Positions 7,728 through 15,617 of a stretch of DNA of 45,449 bases are shown piece by piece. The notes under the pieces are model-generated. The model searched no databases, was not told where the DNA came from, and saw only the letters and a program-made list of their open reading frames with translations. The first letter of the stretch is position 1; every line of letters begins with the position of its first letter. The DNA is taken from NCBI GenBank assembly GCA_019307945.1, contig JAFDIS010000019.1, forward strand, positions 1 through 45,449, written 5' to 3'. Position numbers and translations under genes: made by a program. This DNA is from Deltaproteobacteria bacterium (lineage in GTDB: Bacteria > Desulfobacterota > DSM-4660 > Desulfatiglandales > Desulfatiglandaceae).

Positions 7728-7780
7728 GCGGTTTTTCGCCTTTCCTCCCCGGGGGGACTAGCTGCGCGCCTCCCCGGAGT

Positions 7781-7912
7781 CTAAAATACGGTCATTGCGA
7801 GAATGATCCCCAGATAGACGCATCCGATGCTGATGGCCACGAAAAAGGCGGTCCTGTATCCCGGGACCGGTTCGTGGGTCAATTCCATTTTTTCCTCTTG
7901 GCCTTGGCTCAT
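7781..7912 (-). CDS. Single-span mini-protein of the antiporter cluster
   Basis: 43 residues from ATG 7912, with GGAGGATAG upstream. The sequence runs MSQGQEEKMELTHEPVPGYR and then one transmembrane helix (TAFFVAISIGCVYLGIILAM). It starts 4 bp after the 493-residue antiporter subunit ends and is on the same strand, so it is almost certainly cotranscribed. Its short length and single helix resemble accessory subunits found in respiratory complexes. It is easily missed by gene callers with length cut-offs. Confidence 0.72.
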   Translation of the reverse strand: MSQGQEEKMELTHEPVPGYRTAFFVAISIGCVYLGIILAMTVF

Positions 7913-7916
7913 AGGA

Positions 7917-9395
7917 CTATCCTCCCGTAATGGCCCTGACCGCCGATTCCGCCAGTCTGAAAAAGGGTTGCGGATAAAAAAGCAGGATGATGGAGATGGC
8001 GGCGGTGATCACCGGCGGTCCCACGCAAAACAGGGGTGCCTCCTGGACGCGGTTTTCGAAGAGCGCCTCTTCGGGGGTACAGAAAAAGGCCCTGTACACC
8101 ACGGGCATGAAGTAGGCGGCATTGAGCAGGGAACTGGCCAGCAAGACAAAAAGGATGGGCATCTGGTTCGCCTCCAGAGTGCCGGTGACCAGATACCACT
8201 TGCTGATGAAACCGCCGCAGGGCGGAACCCCTATGATGCTCAGAGAACCCAGGAAGAAGGCGCTCATGGTAACGGGCATCCTCCTGCCGATACCTACCAT
8301 TTCACTGATGTTTTTCTTGCCCGTGGCTACGAAAATGGCCCCCGCACAGAAAAAGAGTGTGATTTTCCCGAAGGCGTGCATGGCTATGTGAAGGATTCCA
8401 CCTGTCATCCCCTTGGGGGACAGAAGACCCAGCCCCAGGACGATGTAGGAGAGTTGGGCGATGGTGGAAAAGGCCAGGAGACGCTTGAGATTGTTCTGGG
8501 AGAGGGCCACGAAACTCCCCACAAGGATGGTGACCGAGGCAACCGCGGTCAGCACGGGACTCAAGTGCAGCGATTGGAGGAGGTCAACCCCGAAGACGCC
8601 GGTGATGACACGAACCACGCTGAAGACCCCCACTTTGACCACCGCTACGGCGTGAAGAAGGGCACTTACCGGGGTAGGGGCCACCATGGCCGCAGGCAAC
8701 CAGGAATGAAGGGGCATGACCGCGGCCTTGGCGAAGCCGAAGACAAAAAGAAAGAGAAGAGCGGTCAACAGGGCCGGACTTCCCGTCCCTGCCAGGAACC
8801 CCTTTGTGGAAAACTCCAGCGTTCCGCCCAGTGCGTACGCCGTGATCATGGCGGGCAGCACCAGGCCGATGGATGTGCCGACGATGTAGAGGAGATACTT
8901 CCGTCCCGAGGAGCGCGCCTCCTGGTCCTGGTGGTGTGTGACCAGGGGATAGGTGGCAAAGGAGAGCATCTCGTAAAATAGGTACAGGGTAAAGAGATTG
9001 GCTGCGAAGGCCACGCCGATGGTGGCCGAAAGTGCCAGGGCGAAAAAGCAGAAGTATCGGGTCTGGCCGTGCTCGTTCAGTCCCCGCATGTAGCCGATGG
9101 AATAGGCGGAGGTGACGATCCAAAGAGAAGAGGAGACAAGGGCGAAGAGCATACCCAGGGCGTCGACGCGGAACGCGATGGCCATGCCCGGCATGACCTG
9201 GGCAACCTTGCACACGATCTGGGTGCCGGAGAGCACGGCGGGCAGCATGCTCAGAACGATCCCGAACTTCACAAAGGCCGCGGCGAAGGTCCAGGTCTCC
9301 CTGGTGTTGGGATTTCTGCTCCATATCAGGAACGGCACTGCGGCCACAGATACCAAAACGGCCAGTAGCGGCTTAATCGAAAAGACGGTTTCCAT
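7917..9395 (-). CDS. Antiporter-like membrane subunit 2 (MrpD/NuoM-N family)
   Basis: 492 residues from ATG 9395; a TTG one codon earlier is not needed. The ATG overlaps the upstream TGA by one base (TGATG), so translation is coupled. Helix-5 Glu is in LYLFYEMLSFATYP and helix-7 Lys in GFAKAAVMPLHSWLP, both intact, followed by TPVSALLHAVAVVKVG. The GGFISKWYLVTG motif of the MrpD/NuoN C-terminal half is present. It forms one proton or Na+ path in the complex. The neighbours are the other D-like subunits. Confidence 0.88.
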   Translation of the reverse strand: METVFSIKPLLAVLVSVAAVPFLIWSRNPNTRETWTFAAAFVKFGIVLSMLPAVLSGTQIVCKVAQVMPGMAIAFRVDALGMLFALVSSSLWIVTSAYSIGYMRGLNEHGQTRYFCFFALALSATIGVAFAANLFTLYLFYEMLSFATYPLVTHHQDQEARSSGRKYLLYIVGTSIGLVLPAMITAYALGGTLEFSTKGFLAGTGSPALLTALLFLFVFGFAKAAVMPLHSWLPAAMVAPTPVSALLHAVAVVKVGVFSVVRVITGVFGVDLLQSLHLSPVLTAVASVTILVGSFVALSQNNLKRLLAFSTIAQLSYIVLGLGLLSPKGMTGGILHIAMHAFGKITLFFCAGAIFVATGKKNISEMVGIGRRMPVTMSAFFLGSLSIIGVPPCGGFISKWYLVTGTLEANQMPILFVLLASSLLNAAYFMPVVYRAFFCTPEEALFENRVQEAPLFCVGPPVITAAISIILLFYPQPFFRLAESAVRAITGG

Positions 9396-10888
9396 CAAAG
9401 AATCGCTTTCGGTATGGCGAATTGCAGCACGTGTGTTATTATTTCACTGGTGTAGACACCCACTACCACGAGGCCCAGAGCGACGATCCATAGGGGCACG
9501 AGAATGCTCAGGGGCGCCTCGTTCATGGGTTCGGGGCCGTGTTCCCCGTGCCCGTGTCCCTCGTTAAACGGCTCGAAAAATCCGATTTCAATGATCCTGA
9601 AGAAGAGAACCACGTTCACCAGGCTGCTGAACAGAAGGGCCGCCATGAAACCGTAATGACCCGCCTGGAGGGCCCCTGTTATCAGGTACCACTTGCTGAA
9701 AAAACCGCAGGTGGGAGGCACGCCGATTATGGAAAGTCCTCCCAGGATGAATGCCCCCATGGTAAAGGGCATCTTGCGAATCAATCCCTTGAGGCTGGAA
9801 AAGGTGTAGCTTTTCATGCGGTAGGTGATGGCGGCAACGGCCAGGAAGAGGCACAGGGTCATCAAGGCGTCGTTTATGATGTGAAGGATGGCCCCGGTCA
9901 TCCCCGCCCTGTTCCCCAGCCAGGCACCACCGACCATATAGCCCACCTCAGCCACGATGATATAGGAGATCATCTTTTTGAGATCGCGCTGGCCCAGCGC
10001 CAGGATGGCGCCCATCACGATAGCGATCACGGCGAACCACACCACAGCGTCGTTTATTCCCAGGGTTGAAAACACATATCCCGGCGTGAAGACCGTCAGC
10101 ATGAGCCGTATCATCACATAGACCATCACCTTGGTCATGAGAGGAGCGATCAGAGCGGCCGAGGGAACCGGTGCGAAGGTGTATGCGTTTGGCAGCCAGA
10201 CATGGAGGGGAAAGAACGCCATCTTCAACCAAAGACCCACGAGGCATATAATCAAGGCCGTCAGAACCGCCTTGTTCTCGTAAAGACCGGGCAGAATGCG
10301 GGCTATGTCGGCCATGTTCAGAGAGCCCGTCACGATGTAAAGGTATCCGATCCCAAGCAAATAAAAGCACGCACCGATGGTACCCATATAGACATAGTTG
10401 AGGGTGGCCAGGGGGGCCCGATCTTCACCCATTGCGATGAGCCCGTAGCCCGAAAGGGAGGCGATTTCCAGAAGCACATAGAGGTTGAAGGCGTCTCCGG
10501 TCACCGTGATGCCCAGCAGGCCCGTGACCATAAGGACGTACAAGGTGTAAAACGCCCCCGTCTTTTCCTTGAACTGCTCTTCCACCTGCCGATGCGAAGC
10601 CCACAGGTTGAGCAGGGCTACGATACAGATGAGCACAAGAACCGGTGCGTTGAGGAAATCCACGGCATAGGCGATACCCCATGGCGGGTCCCAGCCACCC
10701 AGGCGGTACAGGACAGGGCCCTGCTGCACGACTCTCCAGAACAGAGACAAGGCGGAAAGGCCGGCTACGCCCAGGGAGGCGACTGCCAGCGGGAGGCAGA
10801 ATCTTCGGTTCAGCCACCCGGCCCCGCTGATGAAGAAGGCCGACAGCAGGGGCGCGATTACGAGAAGCGCTGGAAAATGATGGCTCAT
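9395..10888 (-). CDS. mnhD: Mrp antiporter subunit D-like
   Basis: 497 residues, about 14 membrane helices, standard MrpD length. Helix-5 Glu appears in LYVLLEIASLSGYGLIA and helix-7 Lys in LWLKMAFFPLHVWLPNAY, followed by APVPSAALIAPLMTKVMVY. GFFSKWYLITG is the usual later motif, and a His-rich loop (GHGHGEHG) lies near residue 440. Start ATG overlaps the MnhC stop by 4 nt (ATGA). Of the three large subunits it looks closest to canonical MrpD, directly after MnhC as in known mrp operons. Confidence 0.88.
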   Translation of the reverse strand: MSHHFPALLVIAPLLSAFFISGAGWLNRRFCLPLAVASLGVAGLSALSLFWRVVQQGPVLYRLGGWDPPWGIAYAVDFLNAPVLVLICIVALLNLWASHRQVEEQFKEKTGAFYTLYVLMVTGLLGITVTGDAFNLYVLLEIASLSGYGLIAMGEDRAPLATLNYVYMGTIGACFYLLGIGYLYIVTGSLNMADIARILPGLYENKAVLTALIICLVGLWLKMAFFPLHVWLPNAYTFAPVPSAALIAPLMTKVMVYVMIRLMLTVFTPGYVFSTLGINDAVVWFAVIAIVMGAILALGQRDLKKMISYIIVAEVGYMVGGAWLGNRAGMTGAILHIINDALMTLCLFLAVAAITYRMKSYTFSSLKGLIRKMPFTMGAFILGGLSIIGVPPTCGFFSKWYLITGALQAGHYGFMAALLFSSLVNVVLFFRIIEIGFFEPFNEGHGHGEHGPEPMNEAPLSILVPLWIVALGLVVVGVYTSEIITHVLQFAIPKAIL

Positions 10889-11280
10889 GATCCCCGTATT
10901 CGGCTTAAGATTTCATCCTCTTCCAGAGTCCGGTACCGATTGTAGATCCGGATCGCCAATGCGAGTGCCACGCCCAGGGTGGCCACGGCCACCACGATGG
11001 CCGTCAGCATGAGGACATGGGGCAGGGGGTTGATGTAGTGCACCGCTTCCACCGCATGGCTCTGACCCCCGTGTGCGTGCTCGATGATCGGGATGGTGCC
11101 TCCGCGTTTTGCGCCGATGGAGACATAAAACAGGATAATGGCCGTTTGAAAGATGTTCATCCCCACGATCTTCTTGATCAGGTTTCGCTTGGTGATCATG
11201 GCGTAGAGCCCGATCATCATCAGGCAGATGTAGATCCAGTAATTGTACTTGGCGATGATGGTGGCGACGATGCCGCTCAT
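10885..11280 (-). CDS. mnhC: Mrp antiporter subunit C (NuoK-like)
   Basis: 131 residues with three hydrophobic helices (IYICLMMIGLYAMI, GMNIFQTAIILFYVSIG, LMLTAIVVAVATLGVALAL), the NuoK/MrpC plan. A loop insertion between helices 2 and 3 contains HAHGGQSHAVEAVHY. The ending LALAIRIYNRYRTLEED is typical of MrpC. It sits between the B-type and D-type subunits as in standard mrp operons, with a 3-bp gap upstream and a 4-nt overlap downstream. It is a membrane subunit at the interface with D. Confidence 0.88.
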   Translation of the reverse strand: MSGIVATIIAKYNYWIYICLMMIGLYAMITKRNLIKKIVGMNIFQTAIILFYVSIGAKRGGTIPIIEHAHGGQSHAVEAVHYINPLPHVLMLTAIVVAVATLGVALALAIRIYNRYRTLEEDEILSRIRGS

Positions 11281-11283
11281 GGG

Positions 11284-12108
11284 TTACAATCCCTCGTCGT
11301 ATCGGCCCGCGGAGGACACGTTGTTGTATATCCAGATCATGGTGGCCATGACTGCAATTCCCACACCTGTTTCGACGATCAAAATCCCGTGTGATCGCGC
11401 GGTCACCGGGTCGGTTCCGAGGACCGAAGCCAGGGCCGCGTAGTCCAGAAAGTTGCGGCCGAGGGCCAGGCACAGGGCTCCGGTGCCTGCGTAGATGAAA
11501 ACTCCGATGGCACAGAGAATCCCCACGGTCTTTTCGCCGATTCTTCGGAGTGCCGTTCTGAGGTTTTGGGAGATGGCCAGGAGGATGACCGACGCACCCA
11601 GGATGACTCCCCCCTGAAATCCGCCTCCCGGGCTGTGATGGCCGTGTGCTATTACATAGAGGGCATAGATCTGGATAAAGGGGATCATGATTCGGCAAGC
11701 CGTCTTGATCACCAGGTCATAGGGCGTCCAGAGCATGTCGATTCTCTCGAACTCCCCGGACAATGACTTCCCCTTGGCCCCTTTTACGTGAATGGTGACG
11801 CCTGTGGGCAAGTGCCGATAATAGTGATCTCCTTCCTCTCCCCCCAGTACGCGCAGGAGCAGAAAGCATACCACCCCGGCGCCGAAGATCACGGTGGTTT
11901 CGAACATGGTGTCGAATCCCCGGTAGTCGGCGAGCACCGCGGTCACGATGTTGGGCACCGAGGTCTCCTCCATGGTCTTCTCTATATAGCGTGGCGACAC
12001 ATGCAGGCTTGCCGGAGAAGAGGGGTCTCCCCAAAGAGGGAAATCCACGGTTGCATAAAGGAGCAAAGCTCCGCTTAAAATGACAAGCAGGAGACCCAGC
12101 TTTTTCAA
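11284..12108 (-). CDS. Fused MbhE-like / MnhB subunit
   Basis: 274 residues from TTG 12108. The TTG lies in GGAGGACAAAGGATTGA and overlaps the upstream TGA, while the longer open frame to 12231 only shadows the upstream gene. Residues ~1-95 (a first helix, then SVPNIVTAVLADYRGFDTMF and ETTVIFGAGVVCFLLLRVL) match the MbhE/MrpA C-terminal segment. Residues ~140-270 are MnhB (KTACRIMIPFIQIYALYVI, HSPGGGFQGGVILG). The fusion joins what is the tail of MrpA in bacilli to subunit B. This supports a modular Mbh-like arrangement without a full MrpA. Confidence 0.85.
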   Translation of the reverse strand: MKKLGLLLVILSGALLLYATVDFPLWGDPSSPASLHVSPRYIEKTMEETSVPNIVTAVLADYRGFDTMFETTVIFGAGVVCFLLLRVLGGEEGDHYYRHLPTGVTIHVKGAKGKSLSGEFERIDMLWTPYDLVIKTACRIMIPFIQIYALYVIAHGHHSPGGGFQGGVILGASVILLAISQNLRTALRRIGEKTVGILCAIGVFIYAGTGALCLALGRNFLDYAALASVLGTDPVTARSHGILIVETGVGIAVMATMIWIYNNVSSAGRYDEGL

Positions 12109-12350
12109 TCCTTTGTCCTCCTCGTGGTGCGGAATACTGCGGCTACAAAAAACACCGTGCTCACTCCGGCCCCCACGCTGGCCTCCGTGAAGGCTACGTC
12201 CACGGCGCCCATGATGGCCCACAGGAGGCACATCATGAAGCTATAAGCGCCGAAGAGTATAGCCGCGCCAAGCAGGTCCTTAACGGTGATGGCGCCCACA
12301 GCACAAAACAGTACCAGCGTCAGTATGGCCATATCCAGTTCCCAGATCAT
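12105..12350 (-). CDS. DUF4040 / MbhD-like subunit
   Basis: 81 residues with three hydrophobic stretches. ITVKDLLGAAILFGAYSF and AVDVAFTEASVGAGVST are the hallmark of the DUF4040/MbhD segment, including the membrane Glu in FTEASVG; it corresponds to helices in the C-terminal part of MrpA. The start ATG overlaps the MnhG stop (ATGA) and the stop overlaps the TTG of the next gene, giving tight coupling on both sides. It acts in the membrane complex at the junction of the A-like and C-like parts. Confidence 0.88.
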   Translation of the reverse strand: MIWELDMAILTLVLFCAVGAITVKDLLGAAILFGAYSFMMCLLWAIMGAVDVAFTEASVGAGVSTVFFVAAVFRTTRRTKD

Positions 12351-12679
12351 TCCGCTTTCTCCTCAGGAGTCTCCTTGCGCCAGGGGACCATCCCCGCCCG
12401 GATGCCCGCGTCCACTATGGAATGGGTCGCCGTGGGGCTTGACAGGAAGATAAACAACACGATGAGCATGATCTTGAGGCTTGTCAGAAGGGCCTCCCAG
12501 GAGAAGTGCTCCAGGTTGTAGATGGCCACGGCCAGCATCATGAGCAGCGAACCCAGGGTGTCCAGTTTGCCCGCCGGGTGGAGTCTGGTGAAGAAATCGG
12601 GGAACCGGAGGATCCCTACGCCGCCGCCCGTGAAGAACACGAGCCCCACAACCAACAAGGCGATCACAAGCACGTTCAC
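12347..12679 (-). CDS. mnhG: Mrp antiporter subunit G
   Basis: 110 residues starting at GTG 12679, 3 bp after MnhF ends. The MnhG/PhaG signature GILRFPDFFTRLHPAGKLDTLG (residues ~23-44) is complete, with hydrophobic helices before and after it. The C-terminal tail is charged (WRKETPEEKAE). Small membrane subunit of the Mrp complex, in the standard E-F-G order. Confidence 0.9.
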   Translation of the reverse strand: MNVLVIALLVVGLVFFTGGGVGILRFPDFFTRLHPAGKLDTLGSLLMMLAVAIYNLEHFSWEALLTSLKIMLIVLFIFLSSPTATHSIVDAGIRAGMVPWRKETPEEKAE

Positions 12680-12682
12680 GAC

Positions 12683-12949
12683 TCAGAGCCCCTTCCTTTT
12701 CTGAAAATAGCGCGATGCGGCCAGCACCGCGATGAAGTTGAGCATGGCGTAGGCCATGGAGATATCCACGAACATATCCACGCGTCCGTAAATCAGGCCG
12801 ATCAGGATCAACAGCACGACTGTTTTGCTGCCTATTGCGTTCACCCCCACGAGACGGTCCAGGACCGTGGGTCCGAAAACGGCCCGGTAAAGGGAAAGCA
12901 GCATCAAGATACACAGGTAAAGACCGGCATACAGGAAGACGTATTGCAC
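12683..12949 (-). CDS. mnhF: Mrp antiporter subunit F
   Basis: 88 residues from GTG 12949, which overlaps the MnhE stop in TAGTG. The family core FGPTVLDRLVGVNAIGSKTV (residues ~26-45) follows the first helix, and YGRVDMFVDISMAYAMLNF leads into the last helix. Length and motifs are typical of MrpF/PhaF. Membrane subunit, position between E and G as in canonical operons. Confidence 0.9.
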   Translation of the reverse strand: MQYVFLYAGLYLCILMLLSLYRAVFGPTVLDRLVGVNAIGSKTVVLLILIGLIYGRVDMFVDISMAYAMLNFIAVLAASRYFQKRKGL

Positions 12950-13527
12950 TATTGCTCTCCAAAGACGCGGGCGATCCGGGCTTCCATTTCTCCCGGGAGG
13001 GCCTCGCCGGACTTCTTGTCGATGGCGTGGACCTGGAAGTCTCCGTCCACGGAAACGTACACGGTGATCGTCCCCGGTGTGAGGGTGATGGAATTGGCGA
13101 AGGTCACCAGGGACAGATCGGAATGTAACTTGCTCTGAAAGCGTATGATTTCAGGTTCGATGAGGTCCATCATTCTGGGGTGGAAGACGAGGTAGAGCAC
13201 ATGGAGATTCGCCAGGATGATCTGGTAGAGCAGCCAGGGGACATATCCCAGGAACCGGAGCCACGTCCCTCCGATTCCCTGTAAGGACCCCTCGGGAAAG
13301 ACGAGATCCACCGAGAAAAGGGTGACCATGATACAGGAGATCACTCCCAGGGTCAGGTGAAATGCGTCGAAACGACCCGACAGCAGGATCCAGAGGCAGA
13401 AGAGGATTGCAAACGTCAGCAGGCAGGCGGGGACGTTGCGCAGCCCACGCCGTTGACCGGCGGTGGTGCCCCCGGATTCGTGCCCCATGGGTTGAGAGGA
13501 AGCCTCGTGCTGTTCCCGGTTGACCAA
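12949..13527 (-). CDS. mnhE: Mrp antiporter subunit E
   Basis: 192 residues if translation begins at TTG 13527, which has GGGGG about 5 nt upstream; ATG 13488 (179 residues) is the alternative. Two N-terminal helices are followed by the soluble MrpE domain with SLVTFANSITLTPGTITVYV, the family hallmark, then VHAIDKKSGEALPG. It is the first gene of the antiporter block, 100 bp downstream of the histidine kinase on the same strand, so the two-component genes and the antiporter may share a transcript. Confidence 0.88.
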   Translation of the reverse strand: MVNREQHEASSQPMGHESGGTTAGQRRGLRNVPACLLTFAILFCLWILLSGRFDAFHLTLGVISCIMVTLFSVDLVFPEGSLQGIGGTWLRFLGYVPWLLYQIILANLHVLYLVFHPRMMDLIEPEIIRFQSKLHSDLSLVTFANSITLTPGTITVYVSVDGDFQVHAIDKKSGEALPGEMEARIARVFGEQ

Positions 13528-13627
13528 GCGTCCCCCTTTCCCCCTATCGTGGGGATGGTGAGGGTTCGTGGGCCGTCTACCTCGAACCGTCGGGGCCCCG
13601 ACGCCCCGTTGATCTGGAGGTTCGGCA

Positions 13628-14782
13628 TCAGGAGCGGGGAAGCGTCACCTGAAAGGTGGTCCCCTCTCCCGGCTTGCTTTCCAAGGTCAACTTGCCGCCC
13701 AGTTTCTGAATGATCTGTTGGCATATGGGCAATCCCAGACCCGTGCCCACCCCGGGCGGCTTGGTAGTGTAAAATAACTCGAAAATTTTTTCCTGTTCCT
13801 CGTGTGGAATGCCTTTGCCGTTGTCCGAAATCCGGATCCGTACCTCCTTTTCCGTGCTTGAGACTCCGAGGGTGATCAGACCCTTATCCGGCCTCTTCTC
13901 CTTGACGGCATAGATGGCATTCGTGATAAGGTTGACGAAGACCTGTTCGAGCAGGCGAGGATCCGAATCCACGATCTCTTCCTTTTCCGAGAAGTCAAAC
14001 ACGAATTCTATGGGCTCATGTTTGATTTCCGGCCGGAGGAAGGTCGTGGTCTCCCTGAGGAAGGCGTGGAGGTCGAACGACTTTTTGGTGGGGGCTGAAT
14101 CCCTCGAAAAATCCAGGAGTTGATGCGTGATGTTTCTGCAGCGCTTGGTCTGCTCCAAAATGCGACTGAGGGCTGTTTCCAGTTCCTCTCGGTCATCCCC
14201 GCTCAATCCCCCGGCATCTTTCACTACCGATTTCGCCCAACCCGAGATCTCGCTGATGATGGCCAGCGGGTTGTTGATTTCGTGTGCGATACCCGCCGCC
14301 GTACGTCCGATTTCAGCCAGCCTGTCGATACGTACAAGATCGTCCTGAATCTTTTTCCACAGGGTGATGTCTCTGCAGATCCCTACAGTGCCTACCGTTT
14401 GTCCTTTGGGATTCGTCAACCTGATGAGAGACACAGCACAGAAGACGGTGTGCCCGTCCTTATGTTTGAAGGGAAATTCGGGTTCCACCGAACTGCCCTT
14501 CTCCCGGGCGGCGGCCAGGTGTTCCTCCAATTTTCCAGGATCAACTGCAAAGTCCTGGATAAACCTTCCCGCCGCCTCCTCCCAGGTGTAACCCAGTACC
14601 TTTTCACCTCCTTTACTGAACGAGAGCAAAATTCCGCCCACGTCCGTGGCGAAAATCATGTCGTTGGAATTGGACAGGATGGAATGCAGATAGGCCCGCG
14701 TTTGGTGAAGCTCCATGCGGTGCGTGGAAAGCTCCCGCGAGACCCGTTTCAGCTTTTCAGAGAGGGAATCATTCGATCCCAT
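13628..14782 (-). CDS. PAS-domain sensor histidine kinase (cytoplasmic)
   Basis: 384 residues, no membrane helix. A short N-terminal coiled coil (residues 1-30) is followed by a PAS domain (~32-140). The HisKA domain has GIAHEINNPLAIISE with His167. The CA domain is intact: N-box VNLITNAIYAV, G1 SDNGKGIP, then TTKPPGVGTGLGLP. It overlaps the upstream response regulator gene by 14 nt, so the two are co-translated. The antiporter cluster starts 100 bp downstream, suggesting control by, or coexpression with, ion transport. The PAS ligand is unknown. Confidence 0.9.
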   Translation of the reverse strand: MGSNDSLSEKLKRVSRELSTHRMELHQTRAYLHSILSNSNDMIFATDVGGILLSFSKGGEKVLGYTWEEAAGRFIQDFAVDPGKLEEHLAAAREKGSSVEPEFPFKHKDGHTVFCAVSLIRLTNPKGQTVGTVGICRDITLWKKIQDDLVRIDRLAEIGRTAAGIAHEINNPLAIISEISGWAKSVVKDAGGLSGDDREELETALSRILEQTKRCRNITHQLLDFSRDSAPTKKSFDLHAFLRETTTFLRPEIKHEPIEFVFDFSEKEEIVDSDPRLLEQVFVNLITNAIYAVKEKRPDKGLITLGVSSTEKEVRIRISDNGKGIPHEEQEKIFELFYTTKPPGVGTGLGLPICQQIIQKLGGKLTLESKPGEGTTFQVTLPRS

Positions 14783-15263
14783 AAATCTTTCGCAATTCGC
14801 CTATGGCCTTCTTGATCCCCTTGGCACCCATCCCCGAACGGTATATCTCCTCTACCTGTTCTCTGAACTTGGCGTTTTGAAGGACCGTTTTTCTCTCGTA
14901 GGCCTCATTGATGGTTTCCACGAGATTTTCGTAATCAATGGGTTTGAGCAGGTATTTGAAAGCGTCCTGCTGACCGCTTTCCAGGGCCGATTCGATGGAC
15001 CCGTGACCGGTCAGGACGATGAATTGCAGAAAAGGTTGGAGGCTACGAAGTCGTTTCTGGGTTTCGACCCCGTCGATTCCCGGCATCTTGAGGTCCACCA
15101 CCGCCACGTCAAAGTTCTCCTCGGAGGCCACCTCAACGGCTTCTTCACCGGAAAAGGTCGCCCTGACGGTGAAACCTTCCTTCAGCAACCGTTTTGAGAG
15201 ATATTCCAGGAGGGTCTCTTCATCGTCGATCAGCAGAATCTTTACGTTGGGATTCGCGCTCAT
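14769..15263 (-). CDS. Single-domain response regulator with helical tail
   Basis: 164 residues. The receiver domain is complete: acidic DDEE at ~14-17, phospho-acceptor Asp in VVDLKMPG, Thr in VLTGHG and Lys in LLKPIDY. The last ~40 residues (EQVEEIYRSGMGAKGIKKAI) are helical and lack any helix-turn-helix, GGDEF or ATPase output. It therefore most likely acts by protein contact rather than as a transcription factor. It precedes and overlaps its kinase gene. A candidate promoter lies about 70-95 bp upstream. Confidence 0.9.
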   Translation of the reverse strand: MSANPNVKILLIDDEETLLEYLSKRLLKEGFTVRATFSGEEAVEVASEENFDVAVVDLKMPGIDGVETQKRLRSLQPFLQFIVLTGHGSIESALESGQQDAFKYLLKPIDYENLVETINEAYERKTVLQNAKFREQVEEIYRSGMGAKGIKKAIGELRKIYGIE

Positions 15264-15330
15264 GATCTACTCCTCGTAAGCATGGCAGTGGACGCCGACC
15301 AACAGCGGTTCTATGACACTCGGATCTTTG

Positions 15331-15358
15331 CTTATCTTTTTTTTCACGGCTTTGTCAA
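15331..15358 (-). promoter_or_regulatory. Candidate sigma70 promoter of the response regulator-kinase-antiporter run
   Basis: On the minus strand a perfect TTGACA (15358-15353) is followed after 16 bp by GATAAG (15336-15331), a weak -10 box with 3-4 consensus matches. It is the only promoter-like pair I saw in the 354-bp space 15264-15617, where no other gene or repeat was recognised. Confidence 0.4.
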
Positions 15359-15617
15359 CCCCCTTTGAGGCGCAGATGGGACGTTCCTGAAGACGGGCCG
15401 GACGATAACAGGCCGGTGGCGTCGTGATTCATCCGGGATAAGCAGGGGTTTCGGTCGAGACCCGAGACGTACTTGCCCGGCATCCATGCATATCAAAAAT
15501 GTCGGGTACGAGCGGGAAACGCAGATCGGGGCTGGTCCCGCTGATTAGTTTGTGTTTGCGTCCGTAAGAGGGAAGGGGCCTTCCGAGGGGGAGTGTTCAT
15601 GGAGTTACTTCGGGGCC

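Noticed and set aside
6065-8981. Long plus-strand frames opposite the antiporter genes
   Set aside because: They are rich in Gly, His and charged residues, as expected for antisense of membrane helices, and have no domain signal.
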